64,000 nucleotides of DNA from Monosporascus cannonballus (taxonomy: Eukaryota; Ascomycota; Sordariomycetes; Xylariales): positions 1-64,000 of the forward strand of contig QJNS01000289.1 of the NCBI GenBank assembly GCA_004154925.1. Direction: 5' to 3'. Below, piece by piece: positions 11,434 to 24,142 of this stretch. Positions within the stretch are counted from its first letter, which is position 1. Every line of letters starts with the position of its first letter. The notes beneath the pieces were generated by a model, which searched no databases, was not told the DNA's origin, and saw nothing but the letters and a program-made list of their open reading frames with translations. The translations under genes and the position numbers were made by a program.

Positions 11434-12597
11434 CTATTTCTTCGCCCCCTCCGCCTTGCCGTCCTCTTCCGCCGGCGTCTCCGGGATCGCCTGGGCCTGC
11501 TCGACGGCTTCGATCTCCTCGGCGGGCGCGTCCGCTACCGTCGATCCCCTGTGCTGCTTTACGCCCTCGGCGGCGCTGCCGTCCCCGCTCCGCGACGCCG
11601 CCGTCGGCGATATCGCCAGCTCGCTCACGCCGCCGGCGGCCGAGTCGACCGAGACGGCGGACGCGGACGCGCTTTCTCCCTCCCTCGTACTAGCCGCCGT
11701 GGTGGCGGTTGTGGCCTTGTCGTTATCCCCTGCTGTCGTCGTAGTTGCGTCTCCTTTCGCGTCTTTCGTCGCCGCCGCGTCGCCCGAGTCCTTCTTGCCC
11801 CCGTGCACCTTCTCCCGCAGGCTCTCCAGCCGCAGCTGCTTCGCCTTCTGCGCCGCCTCCTCGGCGACGCTGCGGATGGGCGCCGTGGCGCCCGCCACCG
11901 CCGACTTCTTGGGCCCTTCGTCGGACAACGACGACGACGACGACGCGGCGGGTTTCGTGTTCTCGGGCAGCGGTGGCGCGGCGGGCGGTTCTGCGGCTAC
12001 TCCCGATGTTGAAGGTGTGCTGCTTTCCGTGGGCTTCGCCGCCGCCGCTGTTGGGAGCATTCCCCGCGTCCCGCCTAGCTTGTTGGGCAGCTTCTCCGCC
12101 TCGGCCTTGGTGGGGATCGTGAAGTTGTCGTGGTAGATGGTGACGTGCTGCCTCACCTCGCCGTACTCGTTCCACTCTTCGATCTCTACGAGGTCCTACG
12201 AGAGACGGATGGTTTTCCCCCGTTAGCCGACATAGATTATTATGATTATTATTTGTTATGATTTGATACGGGAAGAAGCTCGCCCGTCTCCCGGATTTGT
12301 CTGTCTCTTGGGGAACTGGAAACTTACACCGAGCACGAGTCCCATCTGCACGAGTCCCGGCAGCTTGCGCATGCGACCGTTCGCGTCCTTGCTGGCCCGT
12401 CGTCCCCATAGCATGCGGGCCTTCTCGTCGACGGCTATGTCGATGGCCTTGAAGGGCACGCGGTTCGCGCGCAGGATGGTCTCGAGTCTCGAGGTCGCCG
12501 TCACGATATGGGAGGACCCGGCCGTTAAGGAGGTGTACAGGTACAAGGCGGGGTCGGTCGAGTACGACGTCGTCGTTGCCTTGGTTGCATCGGCCAT
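11434..12597 (-). CDS. SH3BGR-like (thioredoxin-fold) protein with Ala/Ser-rich tail
   Basis: Two exons, 12597-12328 and 12195-11434 (132-bp intron), encode 343 aa. The first about 110 residues resemble the SH3-binding glutamic-acid-rich (SH3BGR) family, a glutaredoxin-like fold lacking the redox CxxC. The signs are an N-terminal beta strand (ALYLYTSL), then TSRLETILRANRVPFKAIDI and a downstream ARMLWGRRASKDANG region like that of the family. The rest is low-complexity (Ala, Ser, Thr, Glu, Lys) with a short charged helix (AEEAAQKAKQLRLESLREK). No signal peptide or membrane segment is seen. The molecular role is unknown in fungi. It is convergent with PEX6. Confidence 0.82.
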
Positions 12598-13968
12598 TGT
12601 GGATTGGTTGTCTTTAGAAGTCTTACGTTACGGGATTATGGTAAGTAAGTTATTAAATAGGTGGAAGTATGATTAAAGGTCAGGAGCTCGGGGGGGAGTG
12701 TTGTGTAATGTAACTCTCTATGCTCATTCCAAATCGTGATAAGGCATGTGCTGTACTCCCGTACTATGTAATGTACCTACCTACCTATCGTGCACTCAAT
12801 ACAGTACAGGCCCCACAATGCATCAAGCCGCGGCACCTGGCGGGGGCGGGTTGACGTGGAACAAGGACCACTCTACAGTTACTAGATACATTGTACATAC
12901 CTTGCAGAATTGAGCTTCTCTTTCGGAGCTTTCATTGCATGTGTTGACAATTCCGAATGTTTGGCTCGCATTTTGCAGGCTTCTTTGTTAATAAGGGTGT
13001 CCACTTACGTGTACATGTATTATAGTATTTAGGGGTACATTCTGCTAGTCCCCTCTACCGGGTCCAGCGTACATATAGGTAAGCTTCTATACAACTTTTA
13101 TGAATTGAGCATGGTCCAGCTGTTCTGCTCATGGCTTCCCGTTGTCGTAAATGACTAAAAGTCTATCTGGAAGGCAGTGGCTAACGTATATTCCGCGCAG
13201 TATCAATAGGAATCTATATTCTAACCTTAGATGGCACAAACTGGGCCTGTGGAAGTAACTAACGGAAATACCCCTGGATACTGATAGGAGCCAGGGGTGA
13301 ACGAACCATCCAACTGGAACGTCTTGAGGGCCCGCTCTCGATGGCTCTCTAGTTGGTTCGCGTGCACTCAATTAATATTAGAGTGCCATCGATGTTGCCG
13401 GATCACATAAGTCTCTGCAGGTAATATATTCATATTTGTGGCTGTAACGTTGTGCTTTATGTCTGCTCCTATGCTTTCTTATCTGAATGCATATGTACGA
13501 TCGGGATATAGCTCCCTAGCTTCAAGCATTATAAATAAATATTTATCCTTCTCAGTAGCCTCTGTACCATATATTTTGTTGGTTTAATTATTCCGGTAGC
13601 TTTCAGTGTAGGCCCTAATAATTCTACCGCCGTATAAGAGCTACATTATGGCTTTCGCTACGCTGTCGACGTTTCAGTGTGGGTTGGTATTTCAGAGTAT
13701 TTCTTTGCATACTCGATAATCGGTCTTGTAATGGCACGGCGTTGCCATCCTTAAATTCATATTGGAAAAAGCAGTGTCTTCATGCCCTCAGCTCCGATCC
13801 AAACGCTTCCCAGACCCTATCCAGATTCTCGTGTTGTCATGGCACAGTAAAAATTGTAGAACGTAACGAAGGCAATGAATGGGATTGACTAGCAGCCCGC
13901 CCCGGAGAGATAGGCTGCAAGGGCAATCTATAGGATCCATCGTTCGATTGACGATATGACACAGCCAA
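12598..13968. other. intergenic, no gene seen
   Basis: About 1.4 kb with only short, composition-poor open frames. It contains a tandem tacc/tacct run near 12775-12790 and AT-rich segments at 13480-13640. It holds the promoter of the SH3BGR-like gene (left side) and the 3' flank of the NmrA-like gene (right side). Confidence 0.65.
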
Positions 13969-15234
13969 TTATGGCTTTCCCTCCCAAGTCTTTGCGAGGA
14001 AGTCCTCAATCCGAGTGAACTCATAATCTGGGAAAAGCTGATTCATCTCATCCGATATGTCCCATGCGCCTTTCAAACTGCTTAGCAGGATACCGATGGA
14101 TACCGCCTTGAGAAGAGCCGATACCTGATCCTCGGAGACTGCTCGATGAACCGCTTCCAGACCCCACGATGTCTTCAAGTTCCCGGCTTCGAGGTCTTCG
14201 ACTTTTACCTTGTCGACAGCGAAAGAACACCCTATAAAACCATGTCAATAAAGTGTAACCCCTTTGCTGCATACAACCGTGGAAAAAAAATTAATTTCGC
14301 ACCTCGAACTCTCCGGCCGATCTCAAGTATTTGTGAGAACGTGACTCTGTTGCCTCTAATACCGCCCGCTGTAGGCCACCTGCCCTCGTAATCAACTGCT
14401 CGGGCAACAACCGCGGCAACATCCGCGACGGTGGTTAGAGTCATGATGGAGTCCTCGTGGCCATCCACGATGATCGCACGCCTCTTCTCAAAGTCGAAGA
14501 CGCTTTGCAGCGGATCAACGTGTTTAGATGTCTTATAAGGGTAGGCCAGGTAATCTAGAAACAGCCCGGGCTGAAATAAAGTGTACTCGAGGATCTGATA
14601 AGGGAGTCAGTTGAAATTGCCCGGGAATTGGAGTGATAGGGTTTGAATAATCTCACGTTTCCTTCCTCATTCACTTCTTCCAAATAATCTCTGATTCGTT
14701 CTTTTCCATGCCACCAAGCCATATCAACTGTCCCCTTGCTTTGCATCCGGTAAGTCACCGCGCTCATACATTGCGTTGGCTGGGTCATTTCACCTTCCGT
14801 ATTCGCTCGGTGCAAAGCGTTTCACGCCGGCGGCGATAGCGGCGTCGATAAGATTCTTCTGCGCCTTCTGGTCGGGGTCCGAGAGGATCTGGATGAAAGA
14901 CAAGAGTGTGTGGGTCCCTCGAAGGGCTTCAACCAAACATCCCTTGTCATTGTAGTCTACGATCTGCCAGTGTATTTCAGGCGCGAGGGGGGACGTCGTC
15001 GAAGCTTCCTACACAAGATATCAGTGTTGAAGTGCGAAAGATGAGTGCAAGTGATCCAAGAGTCTTCCTCACCCTCCTGCTTAATATAGTTATATGATGC
15101 TTCTTTGACGCTAGTAGAGCGTCGATAACCTCCTGGGAAACCTCTGCGAAATGAATCAGTCATGATATGTCGTTCTATCAAAATTGCGAATTTGACGCAC
15201 GCCCGGTACCACCGGCCACAGTGACCCTGACCAT
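13969..15234 (-). CDS. NmrA-like / isoflavone-reductase-like NAD(P)-binding protein
   Basis: Six exons were joined by frame: 15234-15201, 15143-15073, 15008-14794, 14738-14657, 14594-14303 and 14231-13969, giving 318 aa (introns 57, 64, 55, 62 and 71 bp). The N-terminus has the Rossmann signature VTVAGGTGQVSQEV (glycine-rich dinucleotide loop). Family-typical segments follow: LLSFIQILSDPDQKAQKNLI, AGVKRFAPSEYG, and LEYTLFQPGLFLDYL. NmrA-like proteins either reduce small phenylpropanoid-type substrates or act as redox-sensing regulators, and sequence alone does not tell which. The SDR active-site YxxxK is not evident; in the atypical PCBER-like group a Lys takes the role, and a Lys follows PSEYGS here. 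It is divergently paired with a Zn2Cys6 regulator 431 bp away. The exon count is high for so short a gene, but each junction has canonical GT-AG and keeps frame. Confidence 0.85.
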
Positions 15235-15665
15235 TGCGAACTACTTTAGGAGGCGCTTGCCGAAACCGTGTCGGAGATGGTGGCTTAACAACTAATAGGG
15301 GACTAGAAGGTCGTGTTGAAGATGATATATTGGTCCAGAATGCAAGACGCCTTCTGCATTATAAATATGTTGGCTCGCGCTTCTTAGGTCATCAACAGAA
15401 GCGCCGTGCATAATAACCAAGGGACTTTCCCGTCCCATCCATGAGCCCTACGACCGCGGAGTATTTTACTCTGCTTAGGGGGACGAGTTTTCGCACTTTA
15501 TTACAACGACAACTTCGATCGACGTACCTCAAGGAGTATGTGACACTCGAAAAAGGGAATGGGTCCGTGCGCGAGTTTCCTCCGCCGCGGCGGACATATA
15601 GTCGGCTGTGGGGAACACTGGAATATCAACTCTTTAGGAATATGCTTTGAGGCACACGGATCAAC
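15235..15665. promoter_or_regulatory. shared divergent promoter, NmrA-like gene / Zn2Cys6 factor
   Basis: A 431-bp spacer between two divergent starts, so it must hold both promoters. It includes inverted CGG-type half-sites that a Zn2Cys6 protein could bind (cctccgccgcggcgg at about 15579-15593). Self-regulation or regulation of the neighbour is an inference. Confidence 0.5.
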
Positions 15666-18142
15666 TTGTCTCTTTGGAGCTTTATCAACAATCTCGCCTT
15701 ACAAGGACGGATGAGCGGGAGAACACGCCCGGTTGAAATGTCAGACGTAAACCTATGCGCCAACTCCTCCGCGGCGGGAGAGTCACCGAAGGCGCCCAAG
15801 AGACGAAAAGTCCGCAGAGGCACTCAAAGTTGCTGGGAGTGCAAGCGGCGCAAGATCCGATGCACTTTTGCAGCGCCTGCAGACCCCATTTGCGATGGGT
15901 GCAGGAGCCGCCAAACCAAATGCATCAGCCAAGAATTTCACGATGAAGTAGCACTGACGAGCAGAAAGGTTGACAGGCTTAGCCGAATGGAATCATTAAT
16001 CGAACAATTGGCCAAGCAGAGCAGTGCCGACACACCGGACACATTGCGCGGGGATCGGCCGGACCAAGCCGAGACTGCACAGCAAGGAGTAAGAAATACC
16101 ACCGTTATTTTGGGCCTGCACTCATCTGACAATGAAAGAAGCAAAACCCTAGGGGTGCTCGGTGTGGCACCGGCTCCGAGTTACCTCCCCCCGTTGTGGT
16201 CACAATCCCTAGTCCGGATCCAGAGAGCCAGGTGACCAGCAGCCTTGATGACCTATCCCGCGCCCTCCTAGCAGTGTGGCCTAACCAGCACGACCTCGAT
16301 CTAATATTGAGCGTTCAGGTCGGTGCTTCGGTATTACTTCACGGCGTAGTTTGCCGGCCGTACTCTGGAATTTTCTCCGGGCAGGTTGTATCACCCCGAC
16401 ACATGCTGCAGCCACCTCCACAAGGATCCCATCCAGTCCTCATAGCAAGGAGGCTACTGCTGCTGGGCGCTTTTTTGCAAGCTATTCCACCATGCTCTGT
16501 CGGCGAACTCGTTGGTCTGAGTTCGGACTACCGCGCTATTATGTCCCGTGCGTTCAATGCCGCTACTAGACTAGTGACAAGTAATGACGAACTGATCAGC
16601 TCGGTCGAGGGCATCGAGTGTGTTATGATCGAGAGCATGTACTTGAACGATGCTGGGAACCTTCGCCGCGCCTGGTTGGCAAACCGCAGAGCTATGGTCA
16701 TGGCGCAGATGATGGGGCTACATAGGGGTGCTAGCTCGCCGAGGATGATTCTCGAGCACGAAACACGGGACCGTATCGACCCCGATTACATGTGGTTCCG
16801 CTTAGTCGTCTCGGACCGATATCTGTCGTTGATGCTAGGCCTTCCGCAAGGCTCACTCGAAAGCGTGTTCGCTAGCTCAGAAGCACTAGACGGTTGCATG
16901 GCTATGGAGCGCATGGAGCGTATGCAGTCGGTTGCAGCTGGACTCATTCTCCAGCGCAACAGTGCCGAACGGACTGACCTTGCAGCGACGTACAATGTCG
17001 ACAAGATGCTCCAGGAAACTGCAGCTTTGATGCCGCCTCAATGGTGGCTGATGACTCATAACCTTACTGACACTGCTGATGATGCAAAGGCATTCGAGGA
17101 ATCAATCCGTTTCACGAATCAGTTCGTACACCATCACCTGTTAGTTCAGCTACATCTGCCATACGTGATGCTGCCATCGTCGATTGAGCCGAGTTACGAC
17201 TACAGCAAGATGACTGCTGCGAACGCCAGTCGTGCGATCGTTGCGCAATTCGTGTCCTTCCGCAACTCAATTTCAACCACTGCATATTGCCGCGGCATCG
17301 ATTTTGTTGCCTTTATTGCAAGCACGACACTATGTCTCGCGCACATTGGAGCTCGTCGCCAGCACGAAAGCGACGCTGGCAAAACCGTCACCGTTTTTCA
17401 ATCTCTTCAACACCAGCGGTTAAGCGACCGCGGATTACTCGAACGCACTCTTGAAGTCATGGAGACGATGGCTCAAAGTGGCCGTGATGGCGTTGCCCAG
17501 AAGATCTCCAGCATCCTCCGACCACTCCTCGCTATCGAGAATAATTCTTTCAAAGGGGGCTGCTACCATATCTGCGCCTCCTCGGAAGTTGATAACCACG
17601 AGTCTCAGTGCCTCGGTGATACGAGTGAAGCTTTCCACGCACTCCGTATTCAGATCCCGTACTTCGGAACCATCCAGATAGAGCACCGTCCTGTCCTCCT
17701 CGACATTATTAAACCAGTGCAGACACTCTCAGAAGAGCGGCCTCGGAACCCGCCTGTATCGCAAGCAATGGATGCCAGCCTTGTTGTTCTCTGTGAACCA
17801 GTCTCTCCACTCAACAGAGACAAAGAAGGAGAACTAGCCTCTGCGGCTCGCTCAGCTGGCTATGAAATCAGCACTGCCCAGCCTGTCAATACTGACTGGC
17901 AAACCGTACCTTCGTATTTCGACCTAACAGACCCACTCAAGCAAGCCGGGTCAGCAAATTGGGACCAGCGCCGATCATCTTTCGATGCCAGCGGCGCGCA
18001 AGAGACCTATCTCCTCGTGCCTGGCCTGGCAGCAGATGTAGACGATTGGGCCTTACAAGGCGTCGATATGGCTTTATTCAATAACCTTACGCAAGGTTCG
18101 GCGGATTCAATTGAATCATTGTCGCGGACTCACACGCGGTGA
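15666..18142 (+). CDS. Zn2Cys6 fungal-specific transcription factor
   Basis: A nuclear transcription factor. The zinc cluster has Cys at residues 56, 59, 66, 76, 79 and 86 (CWECKRRKIRC, then CDGCRSRQTKC), the exact C-x2-C-x6-C-x9-C-x2-C-x6-C pattern, with a basic run KRRK just before it. The long C-terminal part resembles the fungal middle homology region, for example DPDYMWFRLVVSDRYLSLML. Two exons are proposed, 15666-16088 and 16139-18142, giving 808 aa. The 50-bp intron starts GTAAGA, has a CTGAC branch-like motif and ends AAAG. It is needed because the zinc-cluster frame stops at 16235 while the large frame continues on another phase. In-frame Met codons at 15711 and 15738 are alternative starts. 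The target genes are unknown; the divergent NmrA-like gene is the obvious candidate. Confidence 0.87.
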
Positions 18143-21100
18143 AAACTTGATAGTTTTGATACCGGTCCAGCTCCTCCTACTAGTCGAGTTTGCCGTACTG
18201 GCCAGAGCTGCCTTTATGGTCGAGCGTACCTGGTTGAATCTGCTTTTGTAACCGTAGCAGGACTAGTCGGGATCGAGCGACTTGAATAAAGTGATGTTGC
18301 TTCTCTCTGATTCCTTTTTTCCCTTCCCGCAGCCCCGCCCTCCCGAAAGACTTCTGAGCGGGAAGTCCTGAAAGATCAGATTGCGAAACGCTTTCAACCC
18401 ATACTGCGAAAGGTATGTTCGGATTCGCAGAATCAACACGACATCGCCATCCTGGCCTGACCCCATTTGGTGGACCGTTGGTGGTTCTGAAGTATCGAAG
18501 CTTCGATCGTATGCTCTGGACGGCTCGGGTGCTGCAACGGACGGTTCTGTCGATTGTATCATTCTGGAGCGCACCTTTACTCATGTCTCAAAGATGGTTA
18601 TGCTGCGGCTCAGCGAGATTTGCCGCCATCCCGACAATGGCCTTGAAGAAAGAAACTAGGGCTGTTGTTCTTGGAAAGCCAGGTGCAGCACAACATTGAG
18701 GGGAAATTTGCAGCTCTGCATGTGCACAGTCCCACTTGGCCAGAGAAGTGCATAGCCAAAATGGCGGCAAAGTGGCCATTGCAGACCAGCTCCACCACCG
18801 CCTTGTTTTCAGCTGCTCCTGACTGGAGACGCAGATCATTTTCGTTTGAGTGAGCTACAGTACTGTGTCTATGGAAAGGCAAATAAATCGCGTCAAAGAG
18901 AGATAAACCACGCTCGGCCTAATATTATGTACTGTACTACTGTACACACAGTCAAAATAATATGTAGGTACTGTAATCACCGAAGTAAGCTGCACCCCAG
19001 TGGGTGTGGTGACGTCCGAGTTGGGGGAGTATGGTACTGTATGGTAATACTGTGTGCCTTCGGAAATTCATATAACGACTCGCCAAAGTACTCGAGGTGA
19101 CATAGAGTCCTATATGTCAGAGCCAGAATTTTGCAAACGTTAGTGCTACCTAGGAGTATGTCTGCCCTCTATTCGTCATCAATATGCTATCTTGCACTGT
19201 GGTAGTCACTAGCGAGTCAGTATAGCTGCATGTGTTCGGGTAATGGCTTGCTGTTGGGGGTAATGACTCGCGGTCCTTTCCTACCATACATCACACGGGC
19301 AAGGTTGGGGGGGCACAGTTATTTGCATCCATAGGAAGTACTGTGCCATAGGCGGCTACCCCTGCATCTGGACCCTTGTAAGCCATCAATCATCCTTTGT
19401 GTTATCCCGTGTAAGTAAAGACGAATAATACCAGGTCGTTCTCACTCTTGCACCATTGGCCTTGGGGTTCCTGCAAGTAATTAGTGGCTTGAGCCAGACG
19501 AGGCTGCATTGCGTAAAATTCCCTGTTATCTGTTTGCTCAACCTATTTTGGACAGGATCACTGGTCACAGGCGTCCCCCCTACCAGTTCCATGTTGGATA
19601 AGCCCCCAGTCTGGGTGGGTGAGACAGCATAAGTCAGATGGGCTGAGAGCTATGCGTGTTGGGAGAGGCTGCGACTCCTCGAGAGATGATACGTCTGGGG
19701 AGCAGCCTTCCAGGCTGTGGGAGGGCTCGTCAGCATGCTGATAGGCTCCGGTTTATGCAAAGCTCCTGCAAAGGACGTTGTGTCATTACAACCCTACAGT
19801 CTAGGCTTCATGCTGTTGAAGGCATTGCTAGATCCCGGCCCAAAGGGATGGACACGACATATCTTTCGCCCTCGGTGTGCTCTACCCACTCATAGACCCT
19901 GGCTTGCTTACGACCTGTTTGGCTTCGGCCTGCCGATATCTAGTGTGACCGCTGTGTAGACGTATGTCCAACCTGCAGTTGGACCATCCCACGGGTTTCG
20001 AGAAATTGGCTCAAGCAGAAGCCAAGTCATTTGATTAGGAGTAGAGCACTGAGCTTTGCTGGCAGGTTTCCGGATTCTGGTACGACACGATCAACAAAAT
20101 TCAAGCCTGGGCCACATAAGAAATCCGAAAGCAGTACCAGCGGAGCATCGAGACGAAAGCTGGTTGTCGAATCATGGAGAATGATGAGACTTCACCTGGT
20201 ATTTGCTTGCACGAAACATCTCGCTCGACCCTACTATTACCATGCGAGCACTCTTATACTCAACAGCAGAAGTACACTATGTATTTAGGAAAACTTTTCA
20301 AAGTCCGTTTTCGTAGAACTTGTGGTAGAGTCCATGTTTTTAGTATGACATTGTCTCCCCTATTAGTGGCATGGAAGCAGTAACGCGTAATATTTGGGGA
20401 CATTAAGCCGCTACATACGTCCCAGGACGGGGGCTGAATCCCTATTCAGGTAAGCCTAGGACAAAGTAAATGAGGGTTTGTGTCTGCGGGTGCCAACAGT
20501 GAGCGCCATGCATGACCATATCTCGGGGATGAGGTATTCGACCCCTTCTACTTACGAGATTTCCGCTCCGCCAACTTGAAAATAACAGTAAAATATAATT
20601 GGCTGTTAGTCCGGAAAAACTAAGGGGCACATCGCCGTATTTAGACGCCGTAGTAAGCCTGCTCAGTATTCCAATCGTTGCGGCTCTTCCCGCGAGTTTG
20701 GCCAAGCACCTGCCCCGTCTCTTTGATCAGAGAGCATGGTTTAACTGGACGTGCCAGAGAATACGGGCAGTATCATATCACCATATCTTCATTAAAACAC
20801 TACAAAGCTCTTATCTGAAGCTATCTCTCAATGATGTTGATTTCCTGTTGTCCCAGGCGTGACCAAGAGGCGGGTTAGCTGGCTTCAGCTAATGCAACGA
20901 GCATCTGCATAAGCATAGCGGTGGCAATATAATCTATTTGCTGACGAAGGTTTGAGACCCCGGTTCTCGGTGATAAAAACGAACCTTGTCACTTGCTTCG
21001 TAGCCCAATCTCGTCTGTCAAATCGGATATAAGCTTCCCGCCGTATCCCGTCCATGGCACGTTCCCCGCTTGGTGACCATGGTCACTGACGAATGCAGTC

Positions 21101-23822
21101 CACGTGGGGCTACCGATGGCAAGGGACCTTTCATGGTTATGGTTCCGGTTGTTGGGGATGTCCCACGGAGGTCTGGGCCAAGCTAACACTACTCGCAAAG
21201 GCAAAGTGCTTACCGGGAGCCCATCCTTGGTCAGCGTGGACGAGTGTACATATCCCCTAGGAGCAACGCGGCCCGCCTGTGATAAGAGCCGCATTTGGGA
21301 TATCCCCCGGGAACTTCGACCTAAGTTAGCGGAGGGAGAACTTCATACATATATAGCAGTCTTCCAGGCATCCTGATCATCTCCGCACGAACCAAACCAC
21401 CTGATGAGAGTACCCAAAACCCTCTCGGTATGTCGCGGGCATGACATGGCCGGTGTCGTGCATGGAGCACCAAATCCGGGCACATCTCGATAGCCTCTTC
21501 GTATTACGCGCGTGGAATAGCCGAACAGTTGGTGAAGGACCCGGTCCGCATCGGGAATCTAATGGTAAACGGGCAGTGACCGAGCAGGGACCTAATCCTA
21601 CTGGTCTCTATCTACATGTGGCCAGCCCCGTGATAAGCTGAGAAGGGTTGGGAGGACCGAGGTCACATGAAGCCACCTTCCCGCGCCAGGGGAGCACGGC
21701 CCTTGCGCCTCTCGATCCTGAGAGTCTGGGTCTATATCAAAGGGGATGCTTCCATTGGCCCCCAATCACAAGCAAAGTTCCCTGGTCTGAACATCCAGCA
21801 GTTGGAACGGCTCGTCCATATGGCGTGATATATTTCACATTTCACCCGCCCACACAGACCATCAGGGTGTATGAGTGGGCGGTAAACTTCCCCGTCCTGG
21901 CCCACGAACTCAAAGCTCTGCTATAACATCTGACGATCCGTTAATTACAAGGGGAGATCGGAAGCGACCTTTTCCCTTGGCACCCAGAGCGCGCGGAGCT
22001 CAAAACCCGTATAGACCCTCCGGTAGGAAACAATGAGTTGGAACAGGGGCACGGAGTAGTTCTACGGCTAGGTAAGCCTTCATCGCCGATTATAAAAGCT
22101 AGGAGACGCCCCTGACTCCACAACTTCAACAACTCCCTCTCATCCTCAGGCTTCCCCCTCCCTTGAGAACTGGTATTCTACGCACACAACAAGTAAGCAC
22201 GGCCCTCTAGACCCTAGAAAGATGACAGGTTCGAAAGCTGATAGCTATGGGCTTGCTGTCTTCAACATCTACAGCCCGAAGGAGTCTGGTTGACTGAACA
22301 TCCGCACGCATCAGCCCTGCCGTCTTGCCGAGCAGGACGGGCATCTCGTATTCACTTCCGCCAGATGGCCCTGCGAAGAAACCCCAACCAAGTCCGAGGT
22401 GGCGTCGCCAGTCAACTAGCCAGGGGCCCCTGCGCATGTGCGTATACGCACAGCTGTCATGGGACGGTGCAGCCGCCAGAGATGCTGTGCAACGCCTGCA
22501 AAGCAAGAAAATGCCAGCTATGAGCACACCGATCTATATACATATATAAATTGTATAGGCTATGATGGGCAACATATACGGCGTTGGTGGGGTTGCGCGT
22601 TGAGACTTGCTTCGCGAAGACTCCGGCGCGGCTTCAGCAAGTACGCTGGAGAGACAGGAGGGGCGGTGAAGCAGATGGTGATAGAGAAAAGCACGCAACG
22701 GATACTGGTGTCGGGGGGACGGAAACAAGCGATGTCTGTTTCATGTCATAAGATAGAGGTCGCTTACCTTGATACACCTTGACGGTGATCCGTTAAGTGT
22801 GTACTTAATCTAACTTCTTCCATGCCAGACAAGGGCCAGGAACATGGTTTGGGCTCTGGTAACGATGAAACATACCGAATCGGCCGTGCTATTACCGTGG
22901 TGCCCTATTGGATACCGACGAGTCCGGAGTCGGGATCGGTTCATGACCTTGAACCGTGGAAAAGTATGGCGGACAAAGAGTGCCCACTAGCCAACCAAGG
23001 TGGTGAAATGATTGACACGCTCAGGACCATAAAACACAGTTGACGCAATCAATTGCTCTGAGCACCACACTTGCCAACCTCCCGGCTTCTCGCTTTCGCG
23101 GCTCGCAGCGAGCACCCGTTTTGGCGGCGGAGGCGATGACAGGCCAAAGTCCGACGCCAGGTTCGTTAGGCTCGAACTGGGCCAATCGGGGAGCGACCCG
23201 GCCGTCCCGTTCTCGCGGCTTTTCGTTGCGCGGCACTCTCCCCGTGTGATAGTAGCATGGTTGGCGATATCCCATCTTCTTCGCTAGGATTGCCCGCTCC
23301 ATAAAGTCTCATGTGCCGCCGCGCATAACGGCCAACAGCAAGTCATGTAGCAAACGAGTGATCTGTTCGTGCGTAGTTCGCGAAGAGGACCTAGGATCTA
23401 CGATCTGTTCCTCCCAGCAGCCGCCCCATGGCCAAGCTAAGTTCTCAGTTACGAGTTGTGTCACTTGGGGCCCCAAAAATTCCTCCTGAATCATTATCGG
23501 TCATTACGTACTGTATTATATGAACGCGACTTCTTTGAGCAAGGTATGACCATGTCAAGGACTCGACATGGTTGAGATGTAGTAATAAGTATAGTCAGGC
23601 CACCGCTCTAATCGACAGATAAACAGCCGTCCCAGAAACACGGCGCGAAGGACGAGCAGGAAGCTCATTGGCATATATTGGTCCAAGCGAATCCGTCCAA
23701 AGTTAAGTAAACCGTCGCATAAAAAAGCACCAAGCGTCCTTCTCCGGAGAATTCTAAAAACAGCACGAAAGTGGCGGAAATGCTCGGTTCTCCGCCGCCC
23801 CAGCAGAGCACAGATGTCCGAA
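18143..23822. other. gene-poor region (5.7 kb), no supported gene
   Basis: Only short overlapping open frames occur, none with recognisable domains, codon-like composition or convincing intron joins. The 18920-19060 part is rich in TACTGTA-like words. Near 22091 there is a TATAAAA box followed by CT-rich sequence that looks like a core promoter, but the only ATG frame after it (22233) closes after 23 codons. Decayed genes or lineage-specific small secreted proteins cannot be excluded. Confidence 0.55.
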
Positions 23823-24107
23823 CTATGCCAGAAGGGCGACACCCAAGCCTAGAACACCAATCAGGAGACCCGACTGCCGAAGCTCGACGCCGGCACCGCT
23901 AGTCGGCGGTTCCTCTGGCGTCGATGAACTGGTCGGATACGAGCTCGTGGTGGGGTAGATCTCCGTCGGCGTAGTGATGGGCGCTTTGGTGGTGTACGAG
24001 AAAGTCGTGGTGTTTGCATACGAGGTAGAGCCGGCAGAGCTAGTAGAGCTTAACGTGGGATAAGACGTAAGACTGGCGCTCGAGCTGGTGCTGGAGCTCG
24101 AGCTGAT

Positions 24108-24142
<35 letters not shown>

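Noticed and set aside
1..18142. secondary-metabolite cluster suggested by an acyl-CoA ligase, an NmrA-like protein and a Zn2Cys6 factor
   Set aside because: There is no PKS, NRPS, terpene synthase, P450 or transporter, and housekeeping genes (PEX6, lipase) lie in between.
18180..18840. overlapping frames up to 134 codons on the minus strand downstream of the Zn2Cys6 gene
   Set aside because: They have no domain, no signal peptide and no splice partner, and the frames overlap each other.
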